The notes under the pieces: generated by a model
Database searches by the model: none
The model's input: the letters and a program-made list of their open reading frames with translations, nothing else
Told to the model about the DNA's origin: nothing
NCBI GenBank assembly: GCA_947631725.1
Contig: CANRML010000025.1
Span: 1-13,023, forward strand
DNA length: 13,023 bases
Origin: an uncultured Clostridia bacterium
Lineage (GTDB): Bacteria; Bacillota; Clostridia; TANB77; CAG-508
Reading direction: 5' to 3'
In this document: piece by piece, positions 12,977 to 13,023 of the stretch
How the letters are laid out: every line of letters starts with the position of its first letter
How positions within the stretch are numbered: the stretch's first letter is position 1
Program-made: the position numbers and the translations under genes

Positions 12977-13005
12977 ATAATATCATTTTTTTATAATTTT
13001 TGCAA
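12977..13005 (-). promoter_or_regulatory. Promoter of the pyr operon
   Basis: The -35 TTGCAA (13000-13005) is four of six, the spacer is 17 nt and the -10 TATTAT (12977-12982) is five of six. The predicted start near 12970 leaves a leader of about 20 nt, taken up mostly by the ribosome binding site. There is no room for a PyrR-type attenuator between this promoter and pyrC. An upstream promoter outside the window cannot be excluded. Confidence 0.6.
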
Positions 13006-13023
13006 TACTTTTTTTCATATTTA

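Noticed and set aside
12951..12986. ATG start for pyrC at 12986
   Set aside because: It lies just before the -10 box and upstream of the predicted transcript start. The ATG at 12950 has a strong GGGGGAG site at the right distance and matches the usual dihydroorotase N-terminus.
1..13023. CRISPR array, tRNA, rRNA or prophage
   Set aside because: No regularly spaced direct repeats, tRNA-like cloverleaf, rRNA segment or phage genes were seen on either strand.

Overview
The window comes from a very AT-rich, Gram-positive-type bacterium, most likely a member of the Bacillota and probably Clostridia. The signs are strong purine-rich ribosome binding sites, A/T-rich codon use, a sortase, a PASTA-domain penicillin-binding protein, and the PyrK/PyrD (class 1B) dihydroorotate dehydrogenase pair. 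All twelve genes end in TAA or TAG. I could not run a search, so no species is named. Eleven genes are on the minus strand; only the penicillin-binding protein is on plus.

Layout from left to right. (1) 1-141: a promoter-like site pointing off the left edge, and the terminator of a sortase gene. (2) 142-888: a membrane-anchored sortase with its own promoter. (3) 951-1808: rsmA (ksgA), with a consensus-like promoter so close to the start codon that the mRNA leader should be only about 10 nt. (4) 2015-4592: a tight three-gene operon encoding a glycerol-1-phosphate dehydrogenase-like reductase, a cytidylyltransferase-like enzyme and a HAD-IIA hydrolase. It probably makes an NDP-activated glycerol for a surface polymer, has a promoter with phased A-tracts, a leader of about 277 nt, and ends in a long perfect hairpin. 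(5) 5207-7462: a class B penicillin-binding protein with two PASTA domains, divergent from the operon. (6) 7521-8159: an Rpn/PD-(D/E)XK-family nuclease-like gene with a near-consensus promoter and a palindrome exactly at the predicted transcription start. (7) 8454-12950: a pyrimidine operon read leftwards, pyrC-pyrF-pyrK-orf185-pyrD. Its fourth gene is an uncharacterised protein with a metal-hydrolase-like pattern.

The pyr operon covers dihydroorotase (PyrC), dihydroorotate dehydrogenase (PyrD with PyrK) and OMP decarboxylase (PyrF). pyrE, pyrA and pyrB are not in the window. The sortase, the PASTA PBP and the activated-glycerol cassette all point to cell-envelope building, but they are separate transcription units.

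The observations most worth a second look are the activated-glycerol cassette, which resembles the pneumococcal gtp1-gtp2-gtp3 set but has no polymer genes beside it; orf185 inside the pyr operon; and an extended -35 signature (AAAAAG-N2-TTG) shared by four promoters here.
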